From Myxococcales bacterium (GTDB lineage: Bacteria; Myxococcota_A; Polyangia; Polyangiales; Polyangiaceae): DNA of 64,000 nucleotides. Below, in pieces: positions 1 through 8,824 of this stretch. The DNA is taken from NCBI GenBank assembly GCA_016794345.1, contig JAEUKE010000153.1:294480-358479 (forward strand), read 5' to 3'. A program made the position numbers and the translations under genes. Each line of letters begins with the position of its first letter. The first letter of the stretch is position 1. Under the pieces are notes generated by a model. The model did no database searches. It worked only from the letters and a program-made list of their open reading frames with translations, and was not told the DNA's origin.

Positions 1-60
1 CCGGTGCTGACCGCGTCCGTCTCGGACTGAAGTCGCTTTTCGGATCGGCGAAACGAGCCG

Positions 61-891
61 TTGGAACGCGTGGTGGAGAGGAACGCCCAGACTCGTCTCG
101 GCTCCTATGGAGAGCACTGTAGGAGCCGGCTGGTCGACGAATACGCGCCCGCCGTCCCCCTCGGCGCGGCGTTCAACGTCATCCTGGCCTTCTTCTGCTT
201 CCGGGCGGACGACCCCCGCGCCGCGTCGATCCTCCTCGCGATCGGCGCGGCCTTCGCGCTGAGCTACCCGCTCTCGAGGACGGCCGCGCTTCGGGCGCGG
301 CCGGAGCTCGGCATCCTGATCATCGGCGTCTTGTGCGCCGTCGGTTCCGCCACGCTCACCGGCGTGGGGAACGGCTTCGAAGCAACCGGCTGGGCCATCC
401 TCCTCGTGTGCTGGGGGTTGGGCGCAACGCAGCTCTCGCTCTCGGTGCCGGTGCTCGCGGGCGGGATCGGGATGCAGGTGGCCGTCTTCTGCGGCGTCCT
501 CGCCGCGCGCGGGGCGCTCGAAAGAACAAACGGGCTCATCATCGGCGCGGTGATGGCCTCCGGTGCGGCGCTCGCCATCTTCGGCGCACGCGAGCGGCAC
601 CGGCGCGAGCAGAAGCTCTTCGTCGAAGAGGAGCTTCTGCTCGAGCGGGAGGCGGAGCTCCGGCGCGAGGAGCGTGCGCTCTCGGCGAGACGGGCGGAGC
701 TGGAGCTCGTGGCGCGCCAGCAGGTCCAGGAGCTCCTCGCGGGCGCGCGCACCGTCGGCGCCCTGGAGAGCCTGCTCGGAGAACGGGTGAGCAACCGCTC
801 CCGCCGCCTGGCGGCCGGCGTCGATCAGGCCTGGTCGATGCCGCCGCACAAGCGCGACAGCGAGCCCGACAGCGGAGGGCACCGGCCGTGA
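61..891 (+). CDS. membrane protein with cytoplasmic coiled coil, partner of the downstream kinase
   Basis: No enzymatic domain is visible in the 276 residues. Residues about 30-175 form five or six hydrophobic segments, then residues about 176-240 are a highly charged Glu/Arg-rich helix typical of a coiled coil. This is the layout of the N-terminal half of the kinase that follows, but without the kinase domain. The TTG start at 61 is the longest choice; GTG codons at 70 and 73 are alternatives, and no convincing ribosome site decides. The stop overlaps the kinase start (GTGA, 888-891), so the two are probably translationally coupled and may form one membrane complex; that last point is inference. 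Confidence 0.7.
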   Translation: MERVVERNAQTRLGSYGEHCRSRLVDEYAPAVPLGAAFNVILAFFCFRADDPRAASILLAIGAAFALSYPLSRTAALRARPELGILIIGVLCAVGSATLTGVGNGFEATGWAILLVCWGLGATQLSLSVPVLAGGIGMQVAVFCGVLAARGALERTNGLIIGAVMASGAALAIFGARERHRREQKLFVEEELLLEREAELRREERALSARRAELELVARQQVQELLAGARTVGALESLLGERVSNRSRRLAAGVDQAWSMPPHKRDSEPDSGGHRP

Positions 892-2657
892 GCTGGAGGG
901 CCCGCTATTTCCCGGGGAACGAGCTCTCGAAAGAGGAGCGAGCCACGCTGCGTGCGCGAGAGGACGACGCCTTCCGCACACGGTTCATCCACGCGGCACC
1001 CGGCGGCATCGCCTGCGCGACCCTGGGAACGGTGGCCTGCGCAGCCGCCTTGCCCGCTCGATGGGCTCAGTGGGGCGCGTTCGGCGGCGGCGTCATCGGC
1101 TTCGTTCTCTCGCTCGTCCTCATCGCAGGCAATAGAGTCCGTAGCCCGCGGCCGTTCGGCTACCTGAACCAGGTCCTGGGCCTCGTCACCGCGTTTGCTA
1201 TCGGGGAAGCCGCCGCGCACGCGCGAGGGGTCATGTCGGTCGGCCTGCTCGCGCTGCTCTCGATGTGGATGTACGGAACCGTCGTGACGGCCAGGCGCGC
1301 ATCCTCGCTGGCGATCGCCGTCGTCATCGAGGCGGTCGCGTACGCCGCACCTTCGGTGCTCGCTGGGAAGGTCGTGGGCCTCAGCCTCTTCGTGACGCTG
1401 GCCCTCGGAGCAGCGGGCATCTTCACGTTCGCGGCGCTCACGCGAGAGGCCGCGGAGACCCGGATGTTCTTGGCGCAGAAGCGCCTCGCGAGCACGAACA
1501 CGCGGCTCGAGAGCCGCAAACGACACCTCGCCGCCGTCGCGGACGAGCTCACCCACCGGGTGAACGCCCAGCTCGCGCGTGTGCTCGACGCCCGGCGCGA
1601 GGTGGAGCGGCTCGAGCGCGCGGTCGCGCGAGCCTCCCAGCCGATCTTGCTCGAGCGCGCGACCCCGCCCGAGATCGTGTTGCCGTCCGACCGGCTCGCC
1701 CCGGGCTTCATCCTTGGTGAGCGCGCGAAGATCACCCGCCCCCTGGCCTCCGGCGGCTTCGCGGACGTCTACCTGGCCGAAGATCTCGAGACCAAAGACG
1801 AGATCGTGGCGAAGGTGATGCGCTGCGACCCGTCGACCTCGGCCGCGCAGATGAAGCGGTTCGTGCTCGAGGCCGCGGCGGCCAACACCGTCGCGCATCC
1901 AGCGGTCGTTCGCGTGCTCCACGTCGACATCGCGCCGGGCGGCAGACCCTACCTCCTCACGGAGCGCGTCCAAGGCGTCACGCTCCGCTGGTGCCTGGTA
2001 GCGGACGCGCTCAGCGTGCAGCATTACATGGCTGTCATCCTCGCCACGGCGGAGGCGCTGGCGGCCGTCCACGCGGCGGGCATCGTCCACCGCGACTTCA
2101 AGCCCGACAACCTGATGCTCCAGGCCGCCGAGCCCGGCATCAAGCTCCTCGACTTCGGCGTGTCCCGCTGGGCCGACTCCGAAGAGCACCACCTGACCGA
2201 AGCGGGTGAGCTCCTGGGGACCGGCGCGTACATGGCGCCGGAGCAGATCACCGACGGCGGCGTCATCTCGCCCGCGACCGACGTCTACGCGCTCGGCCTG
2301 ACGCTCTTCGAGTGCCTCGCGGGGGAGCACCCCCTCGCGGGGCTGACGCTCCCGCGGATGATCCGCGCTCACCTGCGGGGCGAGATCCCCTCGCTGAGAA
2401 CGCGAGCCCCGCTCATCGACAAGCGGCTCGTCGATCTCGTCGATGCCATGCTGAAGAGTGACGCGAAAGAGCGCCCTCCGCTCGCCGAGGTGACGCTTCG
2501 GCTCCGCGCGCTGGTGCCGTCCGGCGTGACGCCCGTGAGCGCGTTCGCCACGCTTGATGTGCCCGCATTCGAGCCTGCCAGCGAACGCAGCGACGAGACG
2601 GCGACGCTCGATGCGCCGGCCAAGCAGGCCGGTGCGCACCTCCGTGTCACGGCCTGA
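888..2657 (+). CDS. membrane-anchored Ser/Thr protein kinase
   Basis: This 589-residue protein carries several membrane segments (about residues 40-185), a charged coiled-coil stretch (about 195-260), then a C-terminal Hanks-type kinase domain. Kinase hallmarks are all present: glycine loop LASGGFADVY (about 287-296), the ATP-binding Lys in AKVM (about 309), catalytic loop HRDFKPDN (about 401-408), DFG in LLDFGVS (about 421) and APE in YMAPEQ (about 449). It should therefore be active and phosphorylate cytosolic Ser/Thr targets. The topology, kinase at the C-terminus after the membrane part, is the reverse of the common PknB arrangement. The GTG start at 888 overlaps the previous stop by 4 bp. 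A longer in-frame reading upstream of 888 is a shadow of the previous gene. Confidence 0.9.
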   Translation: MSWRARYFPGNELSKEERATLRAREDDAFRTRFIHAAPGGIACATLGTVACAAALPARWAQWGAFGGGVIGFVLSLVLIAGNRVRSPRPFGYLNQVLGLVTAFAIGEAAAHARGVMSVGLLALLSMWMYGTVVTARRASSLAIAVVIEAVAYAAPSVLAGKVVGLSLFVTLALGAAGIFTFAALTREAAETRMFLAQKRLASTNTRLESRKRHLAAVADELTHRVNAQLARVLDARREVERLERAVARASQPILLERATPPEIVLPSDRLAPGFILGERAKITRPLASGGFADVYLAEDLETKDEIVAKVMRCDPSTSAAQMKRFVLEAAAANTVAHPAVVRVLHVDIAPGGRPYLLTERVQGVTLRWCLVADALSVQHYMAVILATAEALAAVHAAGIVHRDFKPDNLMLQAAEPGIKLLDFGVSRWADSEEHHLTEAGELLGTGAYMAPEQITDGGVISPATDVYALGLTLFECLAGEHPLAGLTLPRMIRAHLRGEIPSLRTRAPLIDKRLVDLVDAMLKSDAKERPPLAEVTLRLRALVPSGVTPVSAFATLDVPAFEPASERSDETATLDAPAKQAGAHLRVTA

Positions 2658-2662
2658 CCCTG

Positions 2663-4576
2663 CTAGCCGCCCAGGTCTTCCTTGGGAGCGCTCGCCTCTT
2701 CGTACGGATCGGCCGCGGGCGCCGCGGGCTTCGTCGGCTCGACCCGGCTCGTGTACACCACGACGCGCTCGCCGGCGGTGAGCGAGGCCTTGCGAGGGCG
2801 ATGGTTGATCCGCTCGAGCAGACCGGCGGAGCAGCCGTAGCGCTTGGCGAGCGCGGCGAGCGTCTCGCCGTCCTTGGCCGTGTGGACCACCCGCGTGCGC
2901 CCGTTCTTCGCCTCGAAGTGCTCGAAGAACTCCGGCGTTCCGACGACGAGCACCTTCGTCTTGTCGGCGGGCAGGAGGCGCACGTCGGGCAGATCGCGGC
3001 TGTCGTCCACGAACGCCTGCAACACCATCTTGCCGTGGAGCCGCGCGTCGCGGTCCACGTTGTTCCACCGCCCGAGCTCCTCGACGGTCACGCCGAGCTC
3101 GTGCGCGACGGCGTCGATCCGGTCACCCCAGACGACCTCGTAGAAGACGCGACGCTTGCCCGGGTAAGACGGGGCACGACCGGGAACGACCGCGACGGGC
3201 TCCTCGAGCGGCACGACGGCCTGCGGCGCCGTGGGCAGGAAGAGCTCGGTGCCGGGTCGCGGCGGCACCGTGTCGGTGATGCCGTTCAGCGCTCGCAGCT
3301 TGCTCTCGGTCGTGCCGGTCGCGAGCGCCAGGTGCTCGAGCGACTCGCCCCAGCGGAGCTTGTAGCGGACCAGCCCGGCCGCTTGCGCGAGCTCCGCGGC
3401 CGGCGGCTTGGGGCTCGAGGCGGGCTTCGGCGCGGCGGGCGCGGCCGCCGCGGTCTTGTCGCCACGAGCGGCGCCGACCGGCGTGGCGACAGCCGGTGCG
3501 GCCGCGGCGGGCGCGACGGCAGCCTCGAACGGCTCGGCCGGATCGGGCTCGATTCCATCGCAGCCGAAGACCTGCTTGTTGCGCGCGACGAACGCGAGCG
3601 CGACGATCTTCGGCACGTAGAGCGCGGTCTCGTACGGGACACCGGCCTCGAGCTGCGAGAGCTCCCAGAAGTCGTTCGTGTTGTACTTGCGCACGGCGGT
3701 GAGCAGCGCGCCGTGGCCCATGTTGTACGCCGCCAGCGCGAGCTCCCAGCTCCCGAAGCGCGAGTGGAGGTCTTTCAGGAACCGCAGCCCCGCGGCCGTG
3801 CTGCGCTCGGGGTCGAGCCGCTCGTCCACATAGCGGTCCATGCGCAGCCCGTACGCCGACGCCGCCTTGGGCATGAACTGCCAGAGCCCCGCTGCGCCTG
3901 CGCCCGACACGATGCGCGGGTTCATTCCGCTCTCGACGAGCGCGACCCACACGAGGTCCTCGGGCAGCCCCTTCGCCTTGGCGGCCGCGCGGATCTTCGC
4001 TTCGAACCGACCGCTCCGCTTGATGAGCGCGGCCGCGAAGCTCCGGCCCTTCGGGTTGTTCTTGAAGTAGTCGAGGTATTTGACGAGGCGCGCGTCCCAC
4101 CGGAACGGGATGTCGGGCTTGATGAGCGACGCCATCCACTTCAGATCGCTCGGCGCGTCGACGGAGGGCGCGGGCTCGCCCAGGACGGGCAACCCGCTCG
4201 CGATCACGCGGGTCTCGGTCGGGGCGGAGCTCGACGCGACGTCGGCCGCGGATACCTCCGGGAAGAGGACGTCGTCGACCTCACGGAGCTCGGGGGCGCC
4301 GACGAGCGCTGCCGCCTCCTCGGTGACGGGCTGGCCGGCCACGCTCTCGCGGAGCGCCTTGTCGGCCGGCGCCGGCTCGGAGCCGGCCTTGCGTGGGGCC
4401 TTCTTCGACACGCCGGCTACCGCCGGCTTCTTCGCGGGCTTCTTTCCGCGCGCCGGCGCCTTCTTGGCGGGCGCCTTCTGCTGCGCGACCTGACGCTTGC
4501 CACCGGCCGCGCTTGCGCTGCCGGGAGCTGCGATCGCGAGAAGCGTCGCGAGGGCCGTGATGAGCGCGGCTCTCAT
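2663..4576 (-). CDS. MltD-like lytic transglycosylase with three LysM domains
   Basis: A 637-residue exported murein hydrolase that should cleave glycan strands with 1,6-anhydro-MurNAc formation. After the signal peptide (MRAALITALATLLAIAAPGSASA) comes a Lys/Ala/Pro-rich linker, then an SLT domain at about 190-345 with the catalytic Glu in ALVESGMNPR, the GLWQFMPKAA motif and AAYNMGHGAL. Three LysM peptidoglycan-binding modules follow at about 404-450, 475-520 and 563-607. The ATG at 4576 is chosen because it begins the signal peptide directly; an upstream ATG at 4603 would add nine residues. A clear promoter sits just ahead (-35 TTGACC, 17-nt spacer, -10 TACACC, 8 nt to ATG), implying a leaderless mRNA. 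It converges on the kinase gene with only 5 bp between the stops. Confidence 0.9.
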   Translation of the reverse strand: MRAALITALATLLAIAAPGSASAAGGKRQVAQQKAPAKKAPARGKKPAKKPAVAGVSKKAPRKAGSEPAPADKALRESVAGQPVTEEAAALVGAPELREVDDVLFPEVSAADVASSSAPTETRVIASGLPVLGEPAPSVDAPSDLKWMASLIKPDIPFRWDARLVKYLDYFKNNPKGRSFAAALIKRSGRFEAKIRAAAKAKGLPEDLVWVALVESGMNPRIVSGAGAAGLWQFMPKAASAYGLRMDRYVDERLDPERSTAAGLRFLKDLHSRFGSWELALAAYNMGHGALLTAVRKYNTNDFWELSQLEAGVPYETALYVPKIVALAFVARNKQVFGCDGIEPDPAEPFEAAVAPAAAAPAVATPVGAARGDKTAAAAPAAPKPASSPKPPAAELAQAAGLVRYKLRWGESLEHLALATGTTESKLRALNGITDTVPPRPGTELFLPTAPQAVVPLEEPVAVVPGRAPSYPGKRRVFYEVVWGDRIDAVAHELGVTVEELGRWNNVDRDARLHGKMVLQAFVDDSRDLPDVRLLPADKTKVLVVGTPEFFEHFEAKNGRTRVVHTAKDGETLAALAKRYGCSAGLLERINHRPRKASLTAGERVVVYTSRVEPTKPAAPAADPYEEASAPKEDLGG

Positions 4577-4584
4577 GGCGAGCG

Positions 4585-4613
4585 GGTGTACGTCGGGCGG
4601 CATGGGGGGTCAA
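4585..4613 (-). promoter_or_regulatory. sigma70-like promoter of the lytic transglycosylase gene
   Basis: On the minus strand, -35 TTGACC lies at 4608-4613 and -10 TACACC at 4585-4590 with a 17-nt spacer. The -10 is 8 nt from the ATG at 4576, so transcription would begin at or next to the start codon. The hexamers are read directly; use in vivo is inference. Confidence 0.55.
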
Positions 4614-4679
4614 CAAAGGGGGGTCGAGGGCGATTTTCCCCCAGCAAGAGCTGTTCTAGGCTCGAGAGCGGAGGCTCTC

Positions 4680-6680
4680 GTGAAAGCTTGGCGTTCCACA
4701 CTCATCCTTGCCATGGGCATCGTCGCGGCTGCGCTGGGGGGATCGTGCTCGGCGAGCACGGACCCGCCCCCAGGCGGAGGTGACGCTGGGGCATCGGGCC
4801 CCGGTGGGGGCGACGCCACCACCACGACCGGCACCGGCATGGGTGGGGGCTTCGGCGACGGCGGCGGCATCCCGATGGGCCAGCAGATCGTGATCGAGCC
4901 CGCCGACTTCACGCTCAACGTCGACAGCACGAACATCGTCAACCAGCCCATCACCGCGAAGATCCAGGGGCAGGACGTGACGAGCCTCGTGACGTGGTCC
5001 TTCGAGAAGCCGTACATCGGCGACGTCTCGAACGGCGCGTTCGTCCCCACGGGCAACGCCGGCGGCGTGGGCAAGATCACCGCGGTGCTCGGGACGAGCT
5101 ACGGCGAGGCCAAGGCGACCATCTACGTGAACAAGGTGGTGGGCGGCAGCGTCATCGATCCCAACGTGAAGGCCGCGCTCGACAACCCGTCCGGCACGGC
5201 CGACACCGGGATGGACTGGATGTACCCGTATGACAACACCGTCTACCCGCTCGACGTCCTCGGCCCCGAGCTCATGTGGAACGGCACGCAATCGGGCGAC
5301 GTCTACAAGCTCCACATCAAAGAGAAGTACATGGAGTACACCGAGTACTTCACGGCCGACCCGCCGTCGCGTCACCTCATGCCCGAGGACGACTGGACGA
5401 ACATCGGCCGCTCCGGAAGCGGCGCGCAGAGCGATCCGCTCGAGGTCTCGCTCGGCCGCTACTCGAACGGCGTCGCGTATCAACCGCACGAGCGGACCTG
5501 GCGAATCGCCCAGGGCAAGCTGAAAGGTGTCGTCTACTACTGGGAGCTGCCGGAAGGCGCGGGCAATGGTCGCGTGCTGCGGATCAAGCCGAACTCTCCG
5601 GTCCCCACCGAGTTCTACCAGCCGGGCGGCTGCTGGGGCTGCCACACCGTCAGCCGCAACGGCCAGAAGATGATGGCCACGCTGGACTCGGGCGTCCCCT
5701 TCCCCCAGATCACGGTCGACCTCACGAGCGATCCCGCCGTGCAGGGCAGCATCACGCCGCAGAGCCTCCTCACGGGCACCTTCGGCGCGTTCAACGACAA
5801 GGGCGATCGGCTCCTCTTGAGCAACGACGACGCGGGCGGGAGCAGCAAGCTCCTCACGATCGTCGACGGCAACACCGGCGCTGCCCTGGCGGGCAACGTG
5901 ATGGGCACCGGCTGCGCGGAGCCCGCGTGGTCGCCCGACGGAAAGAAGATCGCCGCCATCTGTGGGATGGGCGGAGGCGGCTGGGCCTTCGACGTGGGCA
6001 CGGGCCACCTCTCGATCGCGGACGTCGCCGCCGACGGCTTCACCGTCAGCAACACCCAGACGATCATCCCGCAGGCCGGCGCGCCCGGCAGGCCCGCCTA
6101 CCCGAGCTTCGCGCCGGGCTCCGAGTTCATCGCGTACGGCCGGCCGACGCAGGGGTCGCGCTCGACCGGCGAAGGAACGCTCTGGCTCACCGACCTCACC
6201 GGCACGAACGTGAAGGAGCTCGGCCAGGCGACCGTCAACGACAACAAGAGCTTCAACCCGGTCTTCGCGCCGCTCCGCGCGGGCGGGTACTTCTGGCTCG
6301 TCTACATCTCACGCCGCGACTACGGCAACCGCCTCGTCAACGCGAACCGGCAGCAGCTCTGGATCACCGCCATCGACGATCCGCCGGTCGCAGACGACCC
6401 GTCGCACCCGCCGTTTTACCTGCGCGGCCAGGAAGAGCTGCAGAAGAGCGAAAACGCCTACTTCGCGCTCGAGCCCTGCAAGGAGGTCGGCGAGAGCTGC
6501 GAGTCCGGGGTGGATTGCTGCAATGGCACGTGCCTGAAGGACCCCGACACCAACCAATACACGTGCGGCGTCCCGCAAGACTGCGCGCTCGACGGCAACG
6601 CGTGCGAGACCGCGACCGATTGCTGCAACCCGGCCGCGCAATGCATCGACGGGTTCTGCACGCCCGAGGTGCCGCAGTAG
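4680..6680 (+). CDS. lipoprotein with Ig-like domain, CXXCH heme site and Cys-rich tail modules
   Basis: A 666-residue predicted lipoprotein; the signal sequence ends at LGGSC with acidic and Gly-rich sequence after it. Residues about 75-155 resemble a bacterial Ig-like (BIG2) domain. CWGCH at residues 318-322 is a CXXCH c-type heme-binding motif, the only one. The region after it (about 325-610) has repeated blocks like WSPDGKKIA and SFAPGSEFIAYG, typical of TolB/PD40 beta-propellers. The last about 60 residues hold two Cys-rich modules with CES-CC and CET-CC spacing. The GTG start at 4680 is chosen because AGCGGAGG sits 5 nt upstream; longer readings lack a signal peptide at the N-terminus. 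Function is unknown; a surface-exposed monoheme protein is an inference. Confidence 0.8.
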   Translation: MKAWRSTLILAMGIVAAALGGSCSASTDPPPGGGDAGASGPGGGDATTTTGTGMGGGFGDGGGIPMGQQIVIEPADFTLNVDSTNIVNQPITAKIQGQDVTSLVTWSFEKPYIGDVSNGAFVPTGNAGGVGKITAVLGTSYGEAKATIYVNKVVGGSVIDPNVKAALDNPSGTADTGMDWMYPYDNTVYPLDVLGPELMWNGTQSGDVYKLHIKEKYMEYTEYFTADPPSRHLMPEDDWTNIGRSGSGAQSDPLEVSLGRYSNGVAYQPHERTWRIAQGKLKGVVYYWELPEGAGNGRVLRIKPNSPVPTEFYQPGGCWGCHTVSRNGQKMMATLDSGVPFPQITVDLTSDPAVQGSITPQSLLTGTFGAFNDKGDRLLLSNDDAGGSSKLLTIVDGNTGAALAGNVMGTGCAEPAWSPDGKKIAAICGMGGGGWAFDVGTGHLSIADVAADGFTVSNTQTIIPQAGAPGRPAYPSFAPGSEFIAYGRPTQGSRSTGEGTLWLTDLTGTNVKELGQATVNDNKSFNPVFAPLRAGGYFWLVYISRRDYGNRLVNANRQQLWITAIDDPPVADDPSHPPFYLRGQEELQKSENAYFALEPCKEVGESCESGVDCCNGTCLKDPDTNQYTCGVPQDCALDGNACETATDCCNPAAQCIDGFCTPEVPQ

Positions 6681-6736
6681 TCGCCGGCGCGCGCCCTCAC
6701 GGGAACTCGGCCCTGCCGAGCCTGTCCCTGTCCGCG

Positions 6737-7294
6737 ATGCGATCCTCCACCGCCGCGCTCGTCGTGCTGGCCCAGGCCTGCGCGGCGAGCGCGCCCGCCG
6801 AGCCCTCGACCTCCTCGGCCTCGCCTTGGCTCACCCGGGAGCCGCCCAGCGCCGCGTCGTCGGACGTCGTCGCCCCACCTGCCGCGCCGGCGCCGCCCCC
6901 ACCGAGCCCTCGGGTCGACTTCGACGCCGACGCGATCGTGGTGTCGGGACCGGCAGGCGCGATGCGTCGCTTCCCGGGCCCCACCGCGGAGCCCTCGGCG
7001 CAGGCGCGGCCCGCCCCCGTCGAGGAGATCGCGAGCAACCTGAGGGCCCGCGCCCGGGACATCCGCCGCTGTTACGAGCGCGCCCTGCAGACCGACCCGG
7101 CCATCAGCGGCAAGCTCTCGTTTCGGATCGCGTTCGACGCAGAAGGCCGCGTGACGGCGGTCGAGGTGACGAGCGGCGAGCCACGATCCGGCGAGCTCAT
7201 CGACTGCGTCGAGCGTGTGCTCCGCACCCTCGTCATCCCGCCGGGCGAGGGCGCGCGCGAGATCACGGTCCCGCTCGTCTTCAGCCCGGGCTGA
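6737..7294 (+). CDS. AgmX/PglI-type C-terminal domain protein
   Basis: A 185-residue exported protein. A short hydrophobic N-terminus ends in LAQAC, a poor lipobox, followed by a Pro/Ala/Ser-rich linker and a C-terminal TonB-like domain (about residues 90-183) with IRRCYERAL and LIDCVERVLR. The pair of Cys and the CYE motif are the signature of the AgmX/PglI C-terminal family, widespread in myxobacteria and linked there to gliding and envelope functions. The exact role is not known. The ATG at 6737 is the first start that gives a signal-like N-terminus; there is no strong ribosome site. It lies 56 bp after the CXXCH lipoprotein gene on the same strand. Confidence 0.75.
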   Translation: MRSSTAALVVLAQACAASAPAEPSTSSASPWLTREPPSAASSDVVAPPAAPAPPPPSPRVDFDADAIVVSGPAGAMRRFPGPTAEPSAQARPAPVEEIASNLRARARDIRRCYERALQTDPAISGKLSFRIAFDAEGRVTAVEVTSGEPRSGELIDCVERVLRTLVIPPGEGAREITVPLVFSPG

Positions 7295-7300
7295 GGCCGG

Positions 7301-8824
7301 CTACTCCTCTTCGGACGGCGGCTCGACGGTCGGCTTCGGCGCCGGAGCAGGCGTCTCCGCTTCTTCGTCTTCGACAGCGGGCGCGCCCTTGTCGAAGGTG
7401 TACTGGAAGCCGAGCCCCACCACGTCCACACCCCAGTTGTAGATGCCACCGTTGATGTAGTCGGGCCGGTCCGGCGCGTTCGCCTGAAGCGGGAGCGTCT
7501 GCGGGAGCTTCGCGTCCTCCGGCGCGACCTCGACCGAAGGATAGAACTGGTGCGCGTAGACCACGTCGAAGCGCGCGTTGCCGAACTGCACACCCAGCCC
7601 GACCGACGGCGTCGCCTTGCCCGCGTCGAGGAGGAGCAGCGACTGGTATTCGGCCGGGACGGCGCTCGTCTCGTAGGAGAAGCCCGCGCGGGGCGTCACC
7701 TCGACGTCGTCGGTCGCCTTGATGCTGTACTCGGCGCCTATCCGCGCGCCGACGGTGCCCTGGAAGCCGCGCTCGATCGAGATGGCCGGGAGCGCGTACT
7801 CCTTCGGGAAGCCGGGGATGTCGGTGAGGACGATGTCCTCGGGCTCGACGAGGATCTGATCGTGCACGGCCCAGTGGTGGTAGTCGGCCCCGATCTCGAC
7901 CCGCAGCCCGGGCGGGATGTCGCGCATCTCGAGCCCCAACCGCACCTCCCACGGGAGCATGAACTGGATCGACGCGTCCTCGCCGACCTGCTCGACGCTG
8001 CGAAAGACGGGGGTCGACGGCAAGCGCGTGTGGACCGTGGCGGGCGCGTCGATCCAGAACGGCAAGTGGAACGACGCCCCGAGCCGGAAGCTCTCGTAAA
8101 ACTCCCAGATCAGGCCGAGGTTGCCCGACGGCGCGACGATCGGCGCGGCGGTGATCTCGGTCGCGACGTCCCAGTCCGGGTCTTCGGACGAGCAGAAGAA
8201 GCGCTCGGGGACGCAGCCGCTCAGGTACTTCTGGCTCTTGAACGAGCCGACGAGGAGCTCGAAGCCCGCGCCGATCGTGAGCGGCTTGATCGGGCGCCAC
8301 GCCACGTAGCCGCCGACAACCGCGAGCACCGAGCCCTCCAGGGTGACGAGCTGGTAGCGCCCAGGAGAAGGTGTCCCGTCCTCCAGCTCCTCCGGGTAGC
8401 TGGGCAAGGTCGCGTAGGGCACGTGTGCCCCGATCGCCACGCGCCAGTCGGGGTGCACGATGAAGGACGCGGCGACGGTCGGGATGGGGAGCGGCGCGCC
8501 CGAGCCCTCGATCGTCGGGAAGGTCTGCTCGTATTCGGCGACGACCTCCCCCGTGTTCGGATCGACCTGCCGGAGCAACGCCTGCCGCGTGTAGTCGCTC
8601 CGGAACAGGACCATCGACGCATCGATGAGCAGCGACGTCCCCGCGTCGAAGATGCCGGCAGGGTTGTAGGCGATGGCGCCGAGATCGTCGGCGCCGGCCA
8701 CGAAGGCGCCGCCGCGCCCGAGCGGGCGGACGCCACGATCCGCCGTGTAGAAGCCGGATGCGAGCGCGACCGCGGGAGAGCCCGCGATCACGGCGGCGAG
8801 CGCCGCGGAGACGAGCCTTCTCAC
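7301..8824 (-). CDS. OmpP1/FadL-family outer-membrane transport protein
   Basis: A 507-residue predicted beta-barrel for uptake of hydrophobic molecules such as long-chain fatty acids. The signal peptide ends near ALASG and is followed by GFYTADRGVRPLGRGGAF and NPAGI, the conserved FadL/TodX N-terminal plug region (family knowledge). Alternating aromatic and polar strands continue to the end, and the C-terminal about 30 residues are an acidic Pro/Ala tail rather than the usual terminal aromatic, so the barrel ends around LGFQYTF. The GTG start at 8824 overlaps the stop of the large lipoprotein gene (GTGA), indicating an operon and translational coupling. Confidence 0.88.
   Translation of the reverse strand: MRRLVSAALAAVIAGSPAVALASGFYTADRGVRPLGRGGAFVAGADDLGAIAYNPAGIFDAGTSLLIDASMVLFRSDYTRQALLRQVDPNTGEVVAEYEQTFPTIEGSGAPLPIPTVAASFIVHPDWRVAIGAHVPYATLPSYPEELEDGTPSPGRYQLVTLEGSVLAVVGGYVAWRPIKPLTIGAGFELLVGSFKSQKYLSGCVPERFFCSSEDPDWDVATEITAAPIVAPSGNLGLIWEFYESFRLGASFHLPFWIDAPATVHTRLPSTPVFRSVEQVGEDASIQFMLPWEVRLGLEMRDIPPGLRVEIGADYHHWAVHDQILVEPEDIVLTDIPGFPKEYALPAISIERGFQGTVGARIGAEYSIKATDDVEVTPRAGFSYETSAVPAEYQSLLLLDAGKATPSVGLGVQFGNARFDVVYAHQFYPSVEVAPEDAKLPQTLPLQANAPDRPDYINGGIYNWGVDVVGLGFQYTFDKGAPAVEDEEAETPAPAPKPTVEPPSEEE

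Noticed and set aside
1..30. Possible tail of an upstream gene (reading PVLTASVSD then stop)
   Set aside because: Nine codons are too few to support a gene call; nothing else confirms it.
825..3068. Long minus-strand open frame of 747 codons opposite the kinase gene
   Set aside because: Arg/Ala/Gly-rich shadow of the GC-rich third positions of the kinase gene; no protein-like features.
2801..4783. Plus-strand frame of 660 codons opposite the lytic transglycosylase
   Set aside because: Low-complexity shadow; the minus frame has clear SLT and LysM motifs.
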